64,000 nucleotides of DNA from Palleronia pontilimi (GCF_016412875.1 NZ_JAEKPD010000001.1:496001-560000), one strand, 5' to 3'. Shown: positions 7,734 to 15,249, counted from the first letter of the stretch. Numbers and translations are program-made. The notes: generated by a model not told the origin, from the letters alone.

Positions 7734-8326
7734 CTGAAAATCGCGTGCCCCTGGTCGGCCACCCGGCGCAGACGATTGAGCGCAAGGGCCTCGCCGTCGC
7801 TGACGATGGCGTGGGACAGGGTCATGTCGTCGCGCAGGCGCAGGTCTTCGATGACGCCCTTCGGACCCTGGTCGGTGAAGACCTCGAGGCCCAGCAGGTC
7901 GGACACCCGGTCCATTTGGAAGATCCGGCCGTTCCCATCACCCGCGCCCTTGCCCTGCGGGTCGTTGTCGGGCGTCGCGTCGGACACCAGCCCCAGGTGG
8001 GCCGCGATCCCCAGCGGCGAGACGGTCGTGCCGAACGGGCCGACCACGAGCGGCGGCAAGACGCTGGAAGTCGCATCGACCGTGTCGATGACCGGCGCGG
8101 ATTTCAGCTCGTCGCCGGTCATGTTCAGCGGCCAGCCCTTCGCCGTCGGCGGTGCCAGGCGGTCGGTGCTGACCAAGACCTCGTGCTTTTCAAGCCACCC
8201 GCCGACGTCGAGCAAGGCGTATCGCAGGCGCCAATCGGCAGGCACGTAAAAGAGATCCCGCACCGGGAAGGCACCGTCATCGGTGATGGCCCGGCTATCT
8301 AGCAGATCGCGCGCGGTCAGTGACAT
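7730..8326 (-). CDS. PRC-barrel domain protein
   Basis: 198 residues from ATG 8326, preceded by AGGAG on the minus strand. Two PRC-barrel-like repeats can be seen. The first is about residues 12-70 (SRAITDDGAFPVRDLFYVPADWRLRYALLD). The second is about 135-185 (DRVSDLLGLEVFTDQGPKGVIEDL). PRC barrels are small beta-barrel modules in photosynthetic reaction-centre H subunits, RimM and many stress-linked alphaproteobacterial proteins. No signal peptide is seen. A GGAAC-N17-GGTT promoter lies upstream on this strand, back to back with one for the next small gene, so membership of the general stress regulon is likely (inference). Molecular function unknown. Confidence 0.75.
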   Translation of the reverse strand: MSLTARDLLDSRAITDDGAFPVRDLFYVPADWRLRYALLDVGGWLEKHEVLVSTDRLAPPTAKGWPLNMTGDELKSAPVIDTVDATSSVLPPLVVGPFGTTVSPLGIAAHLGLVSDATPDNDPQGKGAGDGNGRIFQMDRVSDLLGLEVFTDQGPKGVIEDLRLRDDMTLSHAIVSDGEALALNRLRRVADQGHAIFS

Positions 8327-8348
8327 GGCTTGCTCCTGTTTCGCGGCC

Positions 8349-8374
8349 AACCCCGAGCCTGCGGTGCGGGTTCC
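8349..8374 (-). promoter_or_regulatory. EcfG-type promoter for the PRC-barrel gene
   Basis: On the minus strand, GGAAC (8374-8370), 17 bases, GGTT (8352-8349). It is 23 bases from the ATG at 8326. Its -35 forms one half of the palindrome GGTTCCGGAACC at 8369-8380. Confidence 0.5.
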
Positions 8375-8400
8375 GGAACCTGGCGCCGCGCGCGCGGGTT
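8375..8400 (+). promoter_or_regulatory. EcfG-type promoter for the 53-residue membrane protein
   Basis: GGAAC (8375-8379), 17 bases, GGTT (8397-8400), 34 bases before the ATG at 8434. It is back to back with the minus-strand promoter. Spacing and -10 are the same on both sides of the palindrome. Confidence 0.5.
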
Positions 8401-8433
8401 GTCCCCTTGTCGACACCCGAACAGGAGCGTCCC

Positions 8434-8595
8434 ATGGATCCCACATGGATCATTTCCCTTCTCGCGCTGATCACGATCCTCGCCGTGCTGGTTTTCGCCA
8501 TCGTCAGCAAGGAACGCACGGAAGCTGAACGAAAAGCCGACACCAAGTCCTCTGCGCTGGCGAAGGATGGCGACAGCCACGACGCAAAGACCTGA
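8434..8595 (+). CDS. Small single-span membrane protein, unknown function
   Basis: 53 residues from ATG 8434 with a good AGGAG ribosome site at 8422-8426. One hydrophobic segment spans about residues 5-23 (WIISLLALITILAVLVFAI). It is followed by a highly charged, soluble tail rich in Lys, Glu and Asp, predicted to lie in the cytoplasm. I do not recognise a family. An EcfG-type promoter sits just upstream and a second one just downstream for the next gene, so it looks like a small stress-induced membrane peptide. Confidence 0.6.
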   Translation: MDPTWIISLLALITILAVLVFAIVSKERTEAERKADTKSSALAKDGDSHDAKT

Positions 8596-8611
8596 GCGCG
8601 CCCGGCGCATT

Positions 8612-8636
8612 GGAACTTTTACGGTCTGCGACCATT
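8612..8636 (+). promoter_or_regulatory. Candidate EcfG-type promoter for the YqjD/ElaB-like gene
   Basis: GGAAC (8612-8616), 16 bases, CATT (8633-8636); perfect -35, -10 matching 3 of 4. It lies 33 bases before the ATG at 8669. Confidence 0.45.
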
Positions 8637-8668
8637 GGGCGCGTGGGACATGTTTGAAAGGATATCCG

Positions 8669-8989
8669 ATGGCTGACACGCCGAAAACCAAGACCGCACC
8701 CAGCACCGAAGACCTGTCGGCACAGGTCGAACTGCTGAAAGCCGACATCAGCCGCCTGACCGAGACGATCGGCGAGCTGGGCAAGGCGAAGGGTCGCGAA
8801 TACGCCAACGAGGCGAAGCGGCGCGCCGAGTCGGTCCGCTCCGAGGCCGAGCAGAGGGCTCGCGCGGCGCGCGGCCACGCCGAGGACAAGGTCGACGAAA
8901 TCGAAGCCTACGTGCGCCAGAACCCAGCCACCGCGCTTGGCATCGCCGCCTTCATCGGCTTGATCGTCGGCTTCCTGACACGGCGCTGA
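8669..8989 (+). CDS. YqjD/ElaB-like (DUF883) membrane-anchored coiled-coil protein
   Basis: 106 residues from ATG 8669, with an AAAGGA ribosome site. Residues about 15-80 are a long charged helix, probably coiled coil (EDLSAQVELLKADI, then Ala/Glu/Arg repeats). The C-terminus is one transmembrane segment (about 87-104) ending in Arg-Arg. This is the architecture of DUF883 proteins such as YqjD and ElaB, which in Escherichia coli are stationary-phase inner-membrane proteins reported to bind ribosomes. A candidate EcfG promoter lies upstream. The gene for a YqjE/Holin-X-like protein follows after 5 bases, matching the yqjD-yqjE order of enterobacteria. Confidence 0.75.
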   Translation: MADTPKTKTAPSTEDLSAQVELLKADISRLTETIGELGKAKGREYANEAKRRAESVRSEAEQRARAARGHAEDKVDEIEAYVRQNPATALGIAAFIGLIVGFLTRR

Positions 8990-8994
8990 GCGGC

Positions 8995-9381
8995 ATGTTT
9001 GCCAATTACGTTCTGCGGGCCCAACTGACCGCGAAGTCCATCGCCCGGAAATCCGTGTTCGGCACGCTCGGGGGCCTGTTTGCCCTCGTGGGTATCGGGT
9101 TTCTGGGGGCGGCTGGTTGGTTGTGGCTTGCCGACGCTTACGGGGCGCTGAATGCCAACCTGATCATCGGGGGTATCTTCATCCTGATCGGGATCGTCGT
9201 CATCGGCTATTCGCGCATTCCCCCGCGCATTATCCCGCGCGAGCAATCGGCGGCCATGGCCGACCCCACGCGGGCATCGGCCCCTCCAATGTCGGGCAAC
9301 CGGACCATGACGGCGGCCAGCGTGGCCGAGGCGTTCCTGCTGGGATTGGCTGCCGCGCGTGCGCTCAGGCGTCGTGACTGA
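8995..9381 (+). CDS. YqjE-like / Holin-X (DUF1469)-type membrane protein
   Basis: 128 residues, starting 5 bases after the YqjD-like gene. Two transmembrane segments (about 24-46 and 54-74) follow an amphipathic N-terminus. The C-terminal third is a soluble linker and a small Ala-rich helix. Hairpin membrane proteins of this kind pair with DUF883 proteins in many proteobacteria, and the order here supports the assignment to the DUF1469/Holin-X superfamily, although sequence motifs are weak. Nothing suggests a phage origin. Its last 17 bases overlap the end of the minus-strand receiver-like gene. Confidence 0.6.
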   Translation: MFANYVLRAQLTAKSIARKSVFGTLGGLFALVGIGFLGAAGWLWLADAYGALNANLIIGGIFILIGIVVIGYSRIPPRIIPREQSAAMADPTRASAPPMSGNRTMTAASVAEAFLLGLAAARALRRRD

Positions 9382-9730
9382 GACGGCGCACCGCATCCAG
9401 CAACATTTCGGACGTGAAAGGCTGGGACAGGTGAATGGTCCCGGACCCGAACAGGTCCGACTTGTCCGTATCGTCGGTCATCACCACGGTTCGCACGCGC
9501 CGGTCGCCCAGTAGGGCCGCCAGGCGCGTCAGACGATCGTGCGTGGTCGACCCGGACACGATGCACAGGTTGATCTGGCTCGAGTCGCTCAGCGCGGCCT
9601 CGGCATCCTCGATCGACATCACGGCAACCGCGTCGAGCTGCGGAAACGCGCCGCACACCGTCTCGACGATGTCGGTGGCGACGACGGGCGATTTTTCGAT
9701 GACAAGCATTCGGGACATGAGCGGGTCCAT
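9365..9730 (-). CDS. Degenerate response-regulator receiver-like protein
   Basis: 121 residues from ATG 9730 (an alternative ATG is at 9718). The fold pattern of a CheY-type receiver can be followed: MLVIEKSPVVATDI, INLCIVSG, VRTVVMTDD, IHLSQPFTSEMLLDAV. The catalytic residues are replaced: the acidic pair is reduced to E-K-S, the phospho-Asp strand ends in Ser-Gly, and the conserved Lys before Pro-Phe is Gln. It is therefore probably a pseudo-receiver that does not take phosphate. It has no output domain. It overlaps the gene on the other strand by 17 bases and is divergent from the Crp/Fnr gene. Confidence 0.6.
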   Translation of the reverse strand: MDPLMSRMLVIEKSPVVATDIVETVCGAFPQLDAVAVMSIEDAEAALSDSSQINLCIVSGSTTHDRLTRLAALLGDRRVRTVVMTDDTDKSDLFGSGTIHLSQPFTSEMLLDAVRRLSHDA

Positions 9731-9775
9731 AGGTGCAGCTGCATAGCTGAGGTGGCTAAGGCAGTCTAATGCCCT

Positions 9776-9800
9776 AGTTTAACATCGCGTGCATTAAACT
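9776..9800. promoter_or_regulatory. Inverted repeat in the divergent region before the Crp/Fnr gene
   Basis: AGTTTAA (9776-9782) and TTAAACT (9794-9800) form perfect 7-base arms with an 11-base spacer, 27 bases before the Crp/Fnr start. The sequence does not match a canonical CRP (TGTGA-N6-TCACA) or FNR (TTGAT-N4-ATCAA) box. It could be an operator for autoregulation. Confidence 0.35.
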
Positions 9801-9826
9801 GTGACATAGACTCTGGAATAAACAAC

Positions 9827-10555
9827 ATGCCTGTCGCCTGCCAAGATTGCCCGCTGCGCATGCTGCCCTGTTTCGACGATCTCAGCGAAGACGAGCTGCA
9901 GTTCATGACCCAGTTCAAGTCCGGCGAACTGGACGTTGCGGCTGGCACACCGATCCTTGTAGAAGGCTCGAAAAGCCCGCAGATCTTCACGGTTCTGCGG
10001 GGCATGGGACTTCGTTACAAGACGCTGGAAGACGGGCGGCGGCAGGTCACGAATTTCGTAATGCCGGGCGATTTCATAGGCCTGCAAGCGGCGATCCAGT
10101 CCGAAATCGGTTATTCCGTTGACGCATCGACCGACATGACGCTGTGTGTCTTTCGACGTTCCGATATCTGGAAGCTCTTTCGCATGCATCCGTCCCGCGC
10201 CTTCGACATGACCTGGCTGGTCTGCAGCGAAGAGCATTTCCTGGGCGAAGCGCTGACCACCGTCGGCCAGCGATCGGCGCTCGAACGGATCGCCTGGGCC
10301 ATGGTCACCGTGCACGATCGCGCCAGCCAGTTGGGACTGGTTCACAACGGCGTGATGAATTTCCCGTTCCGTCAGCAGGATCTTGCCGATGCGCTGGGCC
10401 TGTCGCTGGTGCACACCAACAAGACCTTGGCCAAGCTGCGCGAACGCGACCTTCTGACATGGTCGGACGGCATGCTGAGCCTGCGCGACCGCGAATCGCT
10501 TCGACAGATCGCCCAGCTGGACGATACGATGCCGCCGAAACGGCCGCTGCTCTAG
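9827..10555 (+). CDS. Crp/Fnr family transcriptional regulator
   Basis: 242 residues from ATG 9827. An N-terminal cyclic-nucleotide-binding-like beta barrel (about 20-125) is followed by a dimerisation helix and a winged helix-turn-helix (about 175-225; QQDLADALGLSLVHTNKTLAKL). The N-terminus carries C5-x2-C8-x6-C15, and C107 lies in the barrel. This is reminiscent of, but not identical in spacing to, the four cysteines that ligate the Fe-S cluster of FNR. Oxygen or redox sensing is possible but unproven; many alphaproteobacterial relatives keep the CxxCPLR motif without a known cluster. The stop interlocks with the YihY-like gene by a shared CTAG. Confidence 0.85.
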   Translation: MPVACQDCPLRMLPCFDDLSEDELQFMTQFKSGELDVAAGTPILVEGSKSPQIFTVLRGMGLRYKTLEDGRRQVTNFVMPGDFIGLQAAIQSEIGYSVDASTDMTLCVFRRSDIWKLFRMHPSRAFDMTWLVCSEEHFLGEALTTVGQRSALERIAWAMVTVHDRASQLGLVHNGVMNFPFRQQDLADALGLSLVHTNKTLAKLRERDLLTWSDGMLSLRDRESLRQIAQLDDTMPPKRPLL

Positions 10556-11475
10556 GTTTCCACGATCTCGTCGGCGACGGTCGCCTCGCGTTCGCCGGGG
10601 GGCCGGTCGGGGCCGATCGTGCTGTCCTTGCGGGTGCGGATTTCCAGCTCGGCGTTCAGCGACGCGCCCAGAAGCACCGAAAAGGCGCTGAGATAGAGCC
10701 ACATCAGAAGTGCGATGACTGCGCCCAGCGCGCCGTAGATTTCGTTGTAGCTTCCGAAATTGGACAGGTAGTAGGAAAACCCCCACGAAATCGCGCCCCA
10801 GATCATCACGGCGACGATCGCGCCCGGCGTCAGCCAGCCCGGACGCGCCCGGCGGCGATTGGGCCCGTAGCGATAGATCACGCCCAGCGCCCCGATCAGG
10901 ACACCCAGCGCCACCACCCAGCGCACCGATGCCAGCAGCAGCGTCGTCACCGGCCCCAGCGGCAGGATCGCCAGCACGATGGGCAGGATCACCACGCAGG
11001 CCAGCGCGACCAGCGCCACGCCGATCAGCAGGAACGTGACCCCGAAGGCCGCCGCCATCTGCCGGACGCCCACGCGGTTGCGCTCGCGGTAGATGGCGTT
11101 CAGCCCCCGGATCAGGGCTGCCACGCCCGCGCGCGACGACCAGATCGCGGCCCCCAGCGAAATCACGGTCGCCCAGCCCAGCGTGCTGGAATTGGCGTTG
11201 ATCAGCGCGGTCACCTGGTTGTCGAGGATGGTATAGGCCTCGCCCGGAACGAAGCCGCGCAGCACGTCCAACTGCTCGGCCACCTCGACGGGATCGGCGA
11301 AAAAGCCCCAGATCGCGATGACCGCGGCCACGGTCGGGAAGATGGCGAGCATGCCGTAGAACGCCACCCCCGCCGAAATCAGGCCCAGGTTGTTGTCGTT
11401 GAGCTCCATGAACACGCCTTTCGCGGCGCTCCACCAGACGCGCCATCCAAGCTTCGGTCCAAGTATCGTAGCCAT
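10552..11475 (-). CDS. YihY/BrkB family inner-membrane protein
   Basis: 307 residues. Six hydrophobic segments lie between about residues 35 and 265, with the family features NNLGLISAGVAFYGMLAIFP near the first segment and LGAVIALLMWLYLSAFSVLLGASLNAELE near the last. The family was once annotated as ribonuclease BN, an error; members are integral membrane proteins of unsettled transport function. The C-terminal 30 residues are soluble and charged. It stands alone between the convergent Crp/Fnr gene and the divergent rsfS leader region. Confidence 0.85.
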   Translation of the reverse strand: MATILGPKLGWRVWWSAAKGVFMELNDNNLGLISAGVAFYGMLAIFPTVAAVIAIWGFFADPVEVAEQLDVLRGFVPGEAYTILDNQVTALINANSSTLGWATVISLGAAIWSSRAGVAALIRGLNAIYRERNRVGVRQMAAAFGVTFLLIGVALVALACVVILPIVLAILPLGPVTTLLLASVRWVVALGVLIGALGVIYRYGPNRRRARPGWLTPGAIVAVMIWGAISWGFSYYLSNFGSYNEIYGALGAVIALLMWLYLSAFSVLLGASLNAELEIRTRKDSTIGPDRPPGEREATVADEIVET

Positions 11476-11647
11476 GTGGTCTTCCGTTCGCTCTTCGTGC
11501 CGTCACGCCATACTAAAGCGCAAATATGCCGCGATGACCAATCAACGCGATCCGGTCGCCGTCACAAGTGTTGGAATCGTCGCAAGGGATGCTTATTCTG
11601 GGGATACGCCCGCGCCGTGGCCTGACGGCGCCAACACTAGGAGGACA

Positions 11648-11707
11648 ATGTCCTGTCTGTCAGCCAGACCGTGGCCCAAGGATCGGCCACCCCGGATCCG
11701 CGCATGA
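11648..11707 (+). CDS. Possible 19-residue leader ORF coupled to rsfS
   Basis: ATG 11648 follows a strong AGGAGG ribosome site (11639-11644) at ideal spacing, and the frame ends at TGA 11705-11707, overlapping an ATG at 11704 of the rsfS frame. No ribosome site is seen before either possible rsfS start, so ribosomes may load here and re-initiate. The alternative is that rsfS uses a non-standard start in this region. Peptide sequence not recognised. Confidence 0.3.
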   Translation: MSCLSARPWPKDRPPRIRA

Positions 11708-12075
11708 TTGCGCCGACCCATCACACCGCGCTCGAGCCCCAAGAGCTGCTCGGCGTCATCCTCACCTCACTCGAATCCGACAAGGCCGAAGACATCGTGC
11801 AGGTCGATCTGCGCGGCAAGTCCGAGATAGCCGATTTCATGGTGATCTGTTCGGGCCGGTCGTCCCGCCAGGTCGCGTCGATCAGCGACAAGCTGGTGGA
11901 TCGCCTGAAGCAGCAGCACGGCCGTCTGTCGAAGATCGAAGGCAAGGATGGCGGCGACTGGGTGTTGATCGACACCGGCGACGTGATCGTCCACGTATTC
12001 CGTCCCGAGGTCCGCGATTTCTACCAGCTGGAAAAGATGTGGCTGGAGCCGTCCGAAATGGCGGCCCGAAACTAG
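11704..12075 (+). CDS. rsfS: Ribosome silencing factor RsfS
   Basis: 123 residues from ATG 11704; the frame is open upstream with a GTG at 11671 (134 residues). Neither start has a clear ribosome site. The family core is complete: LESDKAEDIVQVDLRGKSEIADFMVICSGRSSRQV (about 23-57), then a GGDWVLIDTGDVIVHVF strand pair and EVRDFYQLEKMW at the end. RsfS binds ribosomal protein uL14 and blocks joining of the subunits during starvation. rlmH follows 7 bases later, the common bacterial order. Confidence 0.9.
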   Translation: MIAPTHHTALEPQELLGVILTSLESDKAEDIVQVDLRGKSEIADFMVICSGRSSRQVASISDKLVDRLKQQHGRLSKIEGKDGGDWVLIDTGDVIVHVFRPEVRDFYQLEKMWLEPSEMAARN

Positions 12076-12082
12076 CTTTTCC

Positions 12083-12553
12083 GTGAAGCTGCACATTGCC
12101 GCGGTGGGCCGGATCAGACCCGGCCCCGAGCGCACGCTGATCGACGACTACACCGCGCGGTTTGACCGGTCGGGGCGGCCCCTGTCGCTGGGCCCCCTGT
12201 CCGAGCACGAGGTCGAGCCGCGCAAATCCACGGGGATCGAGGCGGAAGCCGACGCCCTGCGCCGCGCGCTGCCCGACGACACGCTGCTGTGCGTGCTGGA
12301 CGAGCGCGGCAAGACCCACACATCGCCCGAATTCGCGCAGCTGCTGGCCGGGTGGCGCGACGAAGGCCGGTCTTCGGTCAGTTTCGTGATCGGCGGTGCC
12401 GACGGCGTGCATCCCGACCTGCGCCGCGCCGCGCATCACCGCCTGTCTCTCGGGCGCATGGTCTGGCCGCACATTCTGGCGCGCGTCATGCTGGCCGAGC
12501 AGCTCTACCGCGCCGCGTCGATCCTGGCCGGATCGCCCTATCATCGCGACTAG
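12083..12553 (+). CDS. rlmH: 23S rRNA (pseudouridine1915-N3)-methyltransferase RlmH
   Basis: 156 residues from GTG 12083. RlmH is a small SPOUT-fold methyltransferase that uses S-adenosylmethionine to methylate pseudouridine 1915 in helix 69 on the assembled ribosome. Family motifs are the N-terminal LHIAAVGRI, LLCVLDERGK, the knot loop FVIGGADGVH, and the C-terminal MVWPHILARVMLAEQLYRA ending SPYHRD. Length matches the family. It lies directly behind rsfS, another ribosome-acting gene. Confidence 0.95.
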   Translation: MKLHIAAVGRIRPGPERTLIDDYTARFDRSGRPLSLGPLSEHEVEPRKSTGIEAEADALRRALPDDTLLCVLDERGKTHTSPEFAQLLAGWRDEGRSSVSFVIGGADGVHPDLRRAAHHRLSLGRMVWPHILARVMLAEQLYRAASILAGSPYHRD

Positions 12554-12616
12554 GCGCATCTTCCACCGCTCGCGCCAAGCCGCTAGAACGATTCCGACCC
12601 AACCGAAAGGCAGCCC

Positions 12617-14137
12617 ATGTCCGCTTTCAAACCCGTGGTTCTGTGCATCCTCGACGGCTGGGGCGCGCGGGACGAGCGGGACGCCAACGCGCCCGCCTTG
12701 GCCGACACGCCCAATTTCGACCGGATCCGCGATCACGGTCCCGAAGCGCGGCTGATCACCCACGGCCCCGACGTGGGCTTGCCGAAGGGGCAGATGGGCA
12801 ATTCGGAAGTGGGGCACACGAATATCGGCGCGGGCCGGGTCGTCGCGATGGACCTTGGCCAAATCGACCTGGCGATCGAAGACGGCTCGTTCGCGCAAGA
12901 GGCCGCTCTGCAGGCGTTCGTCTCGGCGCTGAAGGGGTCGGGGGGCACCGCGCACCTGATGGGGGTCGTGTCCGATGGCGGCGTCCACGGCCACGTGCGG
13001 CACATCATCGCCGCCGCCCGCGCCATCGCCGATGCAGGCGTGCCGGTCGTCATTCACGCCATCACCGACGGGCGCGACGTGCCGCCGAAATCGGCCAAGG
13101 GCTTCATCGACCAGCTTCAGGACGCGCTGCCCGACCGGGCGCGCATCGGCACGGTCATCGGTCGCTATTACGCCATGGACCGCGACAATAGGTGGGAGCG
13201 GGTCGAAACCGCCTTCAACGCCATGGTCCACGGCAAGGGCGACACCGCCGACACGGCGCATGCCGCGGTGGACCAGTCCTACGCCAACGACAAGACCGAC
13301 GAGTTCATCCCGGCCACGGTCATCGGCGATTATCGGGGCATGAATGTGCAGGACGGCTTTTTCTGCCTCAACTTCCGCGCCGACCGGGCGCGCGAGATCC
13401 TGGCGGCGCTGGGCAAGCCGGATTTCGACGGTTTCGATGTCGGCGACCGGCCGGACCTGGCCGCGAAGCTGGGGATGGTCGAATATTCCGACGCGCACAA
13501 CGCCTGGTTCTCGACCGTCTTTCCCAAGCGCAAGCTGGTCAACACGCTGGGCGAATGGGTGGCCAAGCACGGGCTGCGCCAGTTCCGGCTGGCCGAGACC
13601 GAGAAATACCCGCACGTCACCTTCTTTTTGAACGGCGGCAAGGAAGACGCCGAGCCGGGCGAGGATCGCGCCATGCCGAAATCGCCCAAGATCGCCACCT
13701 ACGACATGCAGCCCGAGATGTCGGCTGACGAAGTGACGGACCGCTTCGTCGAGGCCATCGCGGCGGGCTACGACCTGATCGTGTGCAATTACGCCAATCC
13801 CGATATGGTCGGCCATACCGGCGACCTGAACGCCGCCATCGCGGCTTGCGAAGCGGTGGATGCGGGGCTGGGTCGGGTGCTGGAGGCACTTGAAAAGGCG
13901 GGCGGCGCGATGATCGTCACTGCCGACCACGGCAATTGCGAAGTCATGGTCGACCCCGAGACCGGCGGCCCGCACACGGCGCATACCACGAACCTGGTGC
14001 CCGTGATTTTGGTGGGCGGCCCCGAAGGTGCCGCGCTCAGGGACGGGCGGCTTGCCGATCTGGCGCCGACCCTTCTGGACCTGATGGACCTGCCGCAGCC
14101 CGATGAAATGACGGGACAGAGCCTGCTGAAGCCATGA
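12617..14137 (+). CDS. gpmI: 2,3-bisphosphoglycerate-independent phosphoglycerate mutase
   Basis: 506 residues from ATG 12617, with an AAAGG ribosome site. It interconverts 3- and 2-phosphoglycerate in glycolysis and gluconeogenesis using two Mn ions. Visible features are the alkaline-phosphatase-fold metal site D13 (CILDGWG), catalytic S63 in GQMGNSEVGHTNIGAG, and C-terminal metal ligands in NPDMVGHTGD and TADHGNCE...HTAHTTN. Full family length. The stop overlaps the ATG of the EnvC-like gene by 4 bases, giving a translationally coupled start to the envC-ctpA-rppH run. Confidence 0.96.
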   Translation: MSAFKPVVLCILDGWGARDERDANAPALADTPNFDRIRDHGPEARLITHGPDVGLPKGQMGNSEVGHTNIGAGRVVAMDLGQIDLAIEDGSFAQEAALQAFVSALKGSGGTAHLMGVVSDGGVHGHVRHIIAAARAIADAGVPVVIHAITDGRDVPPKSAKGFIDQLQDALPDRARIGTVIGRYYAMDRDNRWERVETAFNAMVHGKGDTADTAHAAVDQSYANDKTDEFIPATVIGDYRGMNVQDGFFCLNFRADRAREILAALGKPDFDGFDVGDRPDLAAKLGMVEYSDAHNAWFSTVFPKRKLVNTLGEWVAKHGLRQFRLAETEKYPHVTFFLNGGKEDAEPGEDRAMPKSPKIATYDMQPEMSADEVTDRFVEAIAAGYDLIVCNYANPDMVGHTGDLNAAIAACEAVDAGLGRVLEALEKAGGAMIVTADHGNCEVMVDPETGGPHTAHTTNLVPVILVGGPEGAALRDGRLADLAPTLLDLMDLPQPDEMTGQSLLKP

Positions 14138-15249
14138 TCCGCCTGCTTTGCCTGCTGTGCGTGCTGTCCGTGCCGGCCCACGCCCAGACCGATGCCAGCC
14201 GCCTGGCCGATCGTGCCGCCCGCGCGCTGGACGAGGCGGCACAAGGTCTGCGCGGGGCCGAATCGTCGCGCGACCGGGTGGCCGCCCTGACCCGCACCGT
14301 GCAAGCCTACGAAGAGGGGCTGGCCGCCTTGCGCGAAGGGCTGCGCCGGGCCGCGGAAGACGAAGCGCGGATCGCGGCGCGGCTGGACGCCGAACGCGCG
14401 CAGCTGGCGCAGCTTCTGGGTACGCTGCAGACTATGGGGTCGACACCCGAAGCGCTGTTCCTGCTGCATCCATCTGGCCCGGTCGACACGGCCCGCGCCG
14501 GAATGCTGATCCGCGACGTCACCCCGGCGGTGCTGTCGCGCGTGCAGGCTCTGCGTGCCGACCTGTCCGAACTTGCCCGACTGCGGGCGCTGCAGTCCAC
14601 CGCGCGCGCGGACCTGGCCCAGGCATTGCAGGGCATCCAGAAGGCGCGCGCGCAGCTGTCCGAATCCGTCTCGGACCGCGTGGATCTGCCCGACCGACTG
14701 GCCGAGGATGAAGACCGCATGTCCGAACTCGCGCGCTCGGTGGACACGCTTTATGCCTTCGCGGCGCGATTGCCCAAGGGCGAGACGGGCGTGCAGACCG
14801 ATTTCGCATCCGCCAAGGGGGCGCTGGACCTTCCTGTCGCAGGGAACCTAGCGCTCGGCTTCGACAGGCCGGACGCCGCCGATATCCGCCGTCCCGGCTG
14901 GCTGATCGAAACGGATCCGGGGGCGCTTGTGGTCGCACCCTGGCCCGCCACGGTGCGCTATGTCGGCCCGCTTCTGGACTACGGGAATGTGATGATCCTT
15001 GAGCCGGGTCCGGGTTACCTGATGGTTCTGGCCGGGCTCGGGGTCGTCTATGCTCGCACCGGGGAAATCGTCGGCGCGGACGATCCGCTGGGCCTGATGC
15101 CGGTGGACGACACGGCGAATTCAAGCGGAATTGAAAGCCGCGGCGGCAGTGACGCTGGTCAAACCGGCCGCGAGACGCTTTATGTGGAACTGAGAGAGGG
15201 CAATGCCCCCGTGGATCCGGCGATCTGGTTCGCCGCAGCGCAAGAATAA
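14134..15249 (+). CDS. EnvC-like murein hydrolase activator (degenerate LytM/M23)
   Basis: 371 residues with a signal peptide (MIRLLCLLCVLSVPAHA). Residues about 22-230 form a long coiled coil of Glu/Arg/Ala/Leu heptads. About 235-365 is an M23/LytM-like domain. The zinc ligands of active M23 peptidases (HxxxD and HxH) are missing: the last strand reads YVELREGNAPVDP where an active enzyme has H-x-E. This is the EnvC/NlpD type, which activates amidases to split septal peptidoglycan rather than cutting itself. The position gpmI-envC-ctpA is usual in alphaproteobacteria. Confidence 0.85.
   Translation: MIRLLCLLCVLSVPAHAQTDASRLADRAARALDEAAQGLRGAESSRDRVAALTRTVQAYEEGLAALREGLRRAAEDEARIAARLDAERAQLAQLLGTLQTMGSTPEALFLLHPSGPVDTARAGMLIRDVTPAVLSRVQALRADLSELARLRALQSTARADLAQALQGIQKARAQLSESVSDRVDLPDRLAEDEDRMSELARSVDTLYAFAARLPKGETGVQTDFASAKGALDLPVAGNLALGFDRPDAADIRRPGWLIETDPGALVVAPWPATVRYVGPLLDYGNVMILEPGPGYLMVLAGLGVVYARTGEIVGADDPLGLMPVDDTANSSGIESRGGSDAGQTGRETLYVELREGNAPVDPAIWFAAAQE

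Noticed and set aside
8995-9381. Phage holin, implying a prophage remnant
   Set aside because: No other phage gene nearby; the pair with a YqjD-like gene fits the chromosomal yqjD-yqjE arrangement.
10144-11625. Long plus-strand open frame opposite the YihY-like gene
   Set aside because: Arg/Gly/His-rich translation without any domain; the minus-strand YihY protein has clear membrane segments and family motifs.
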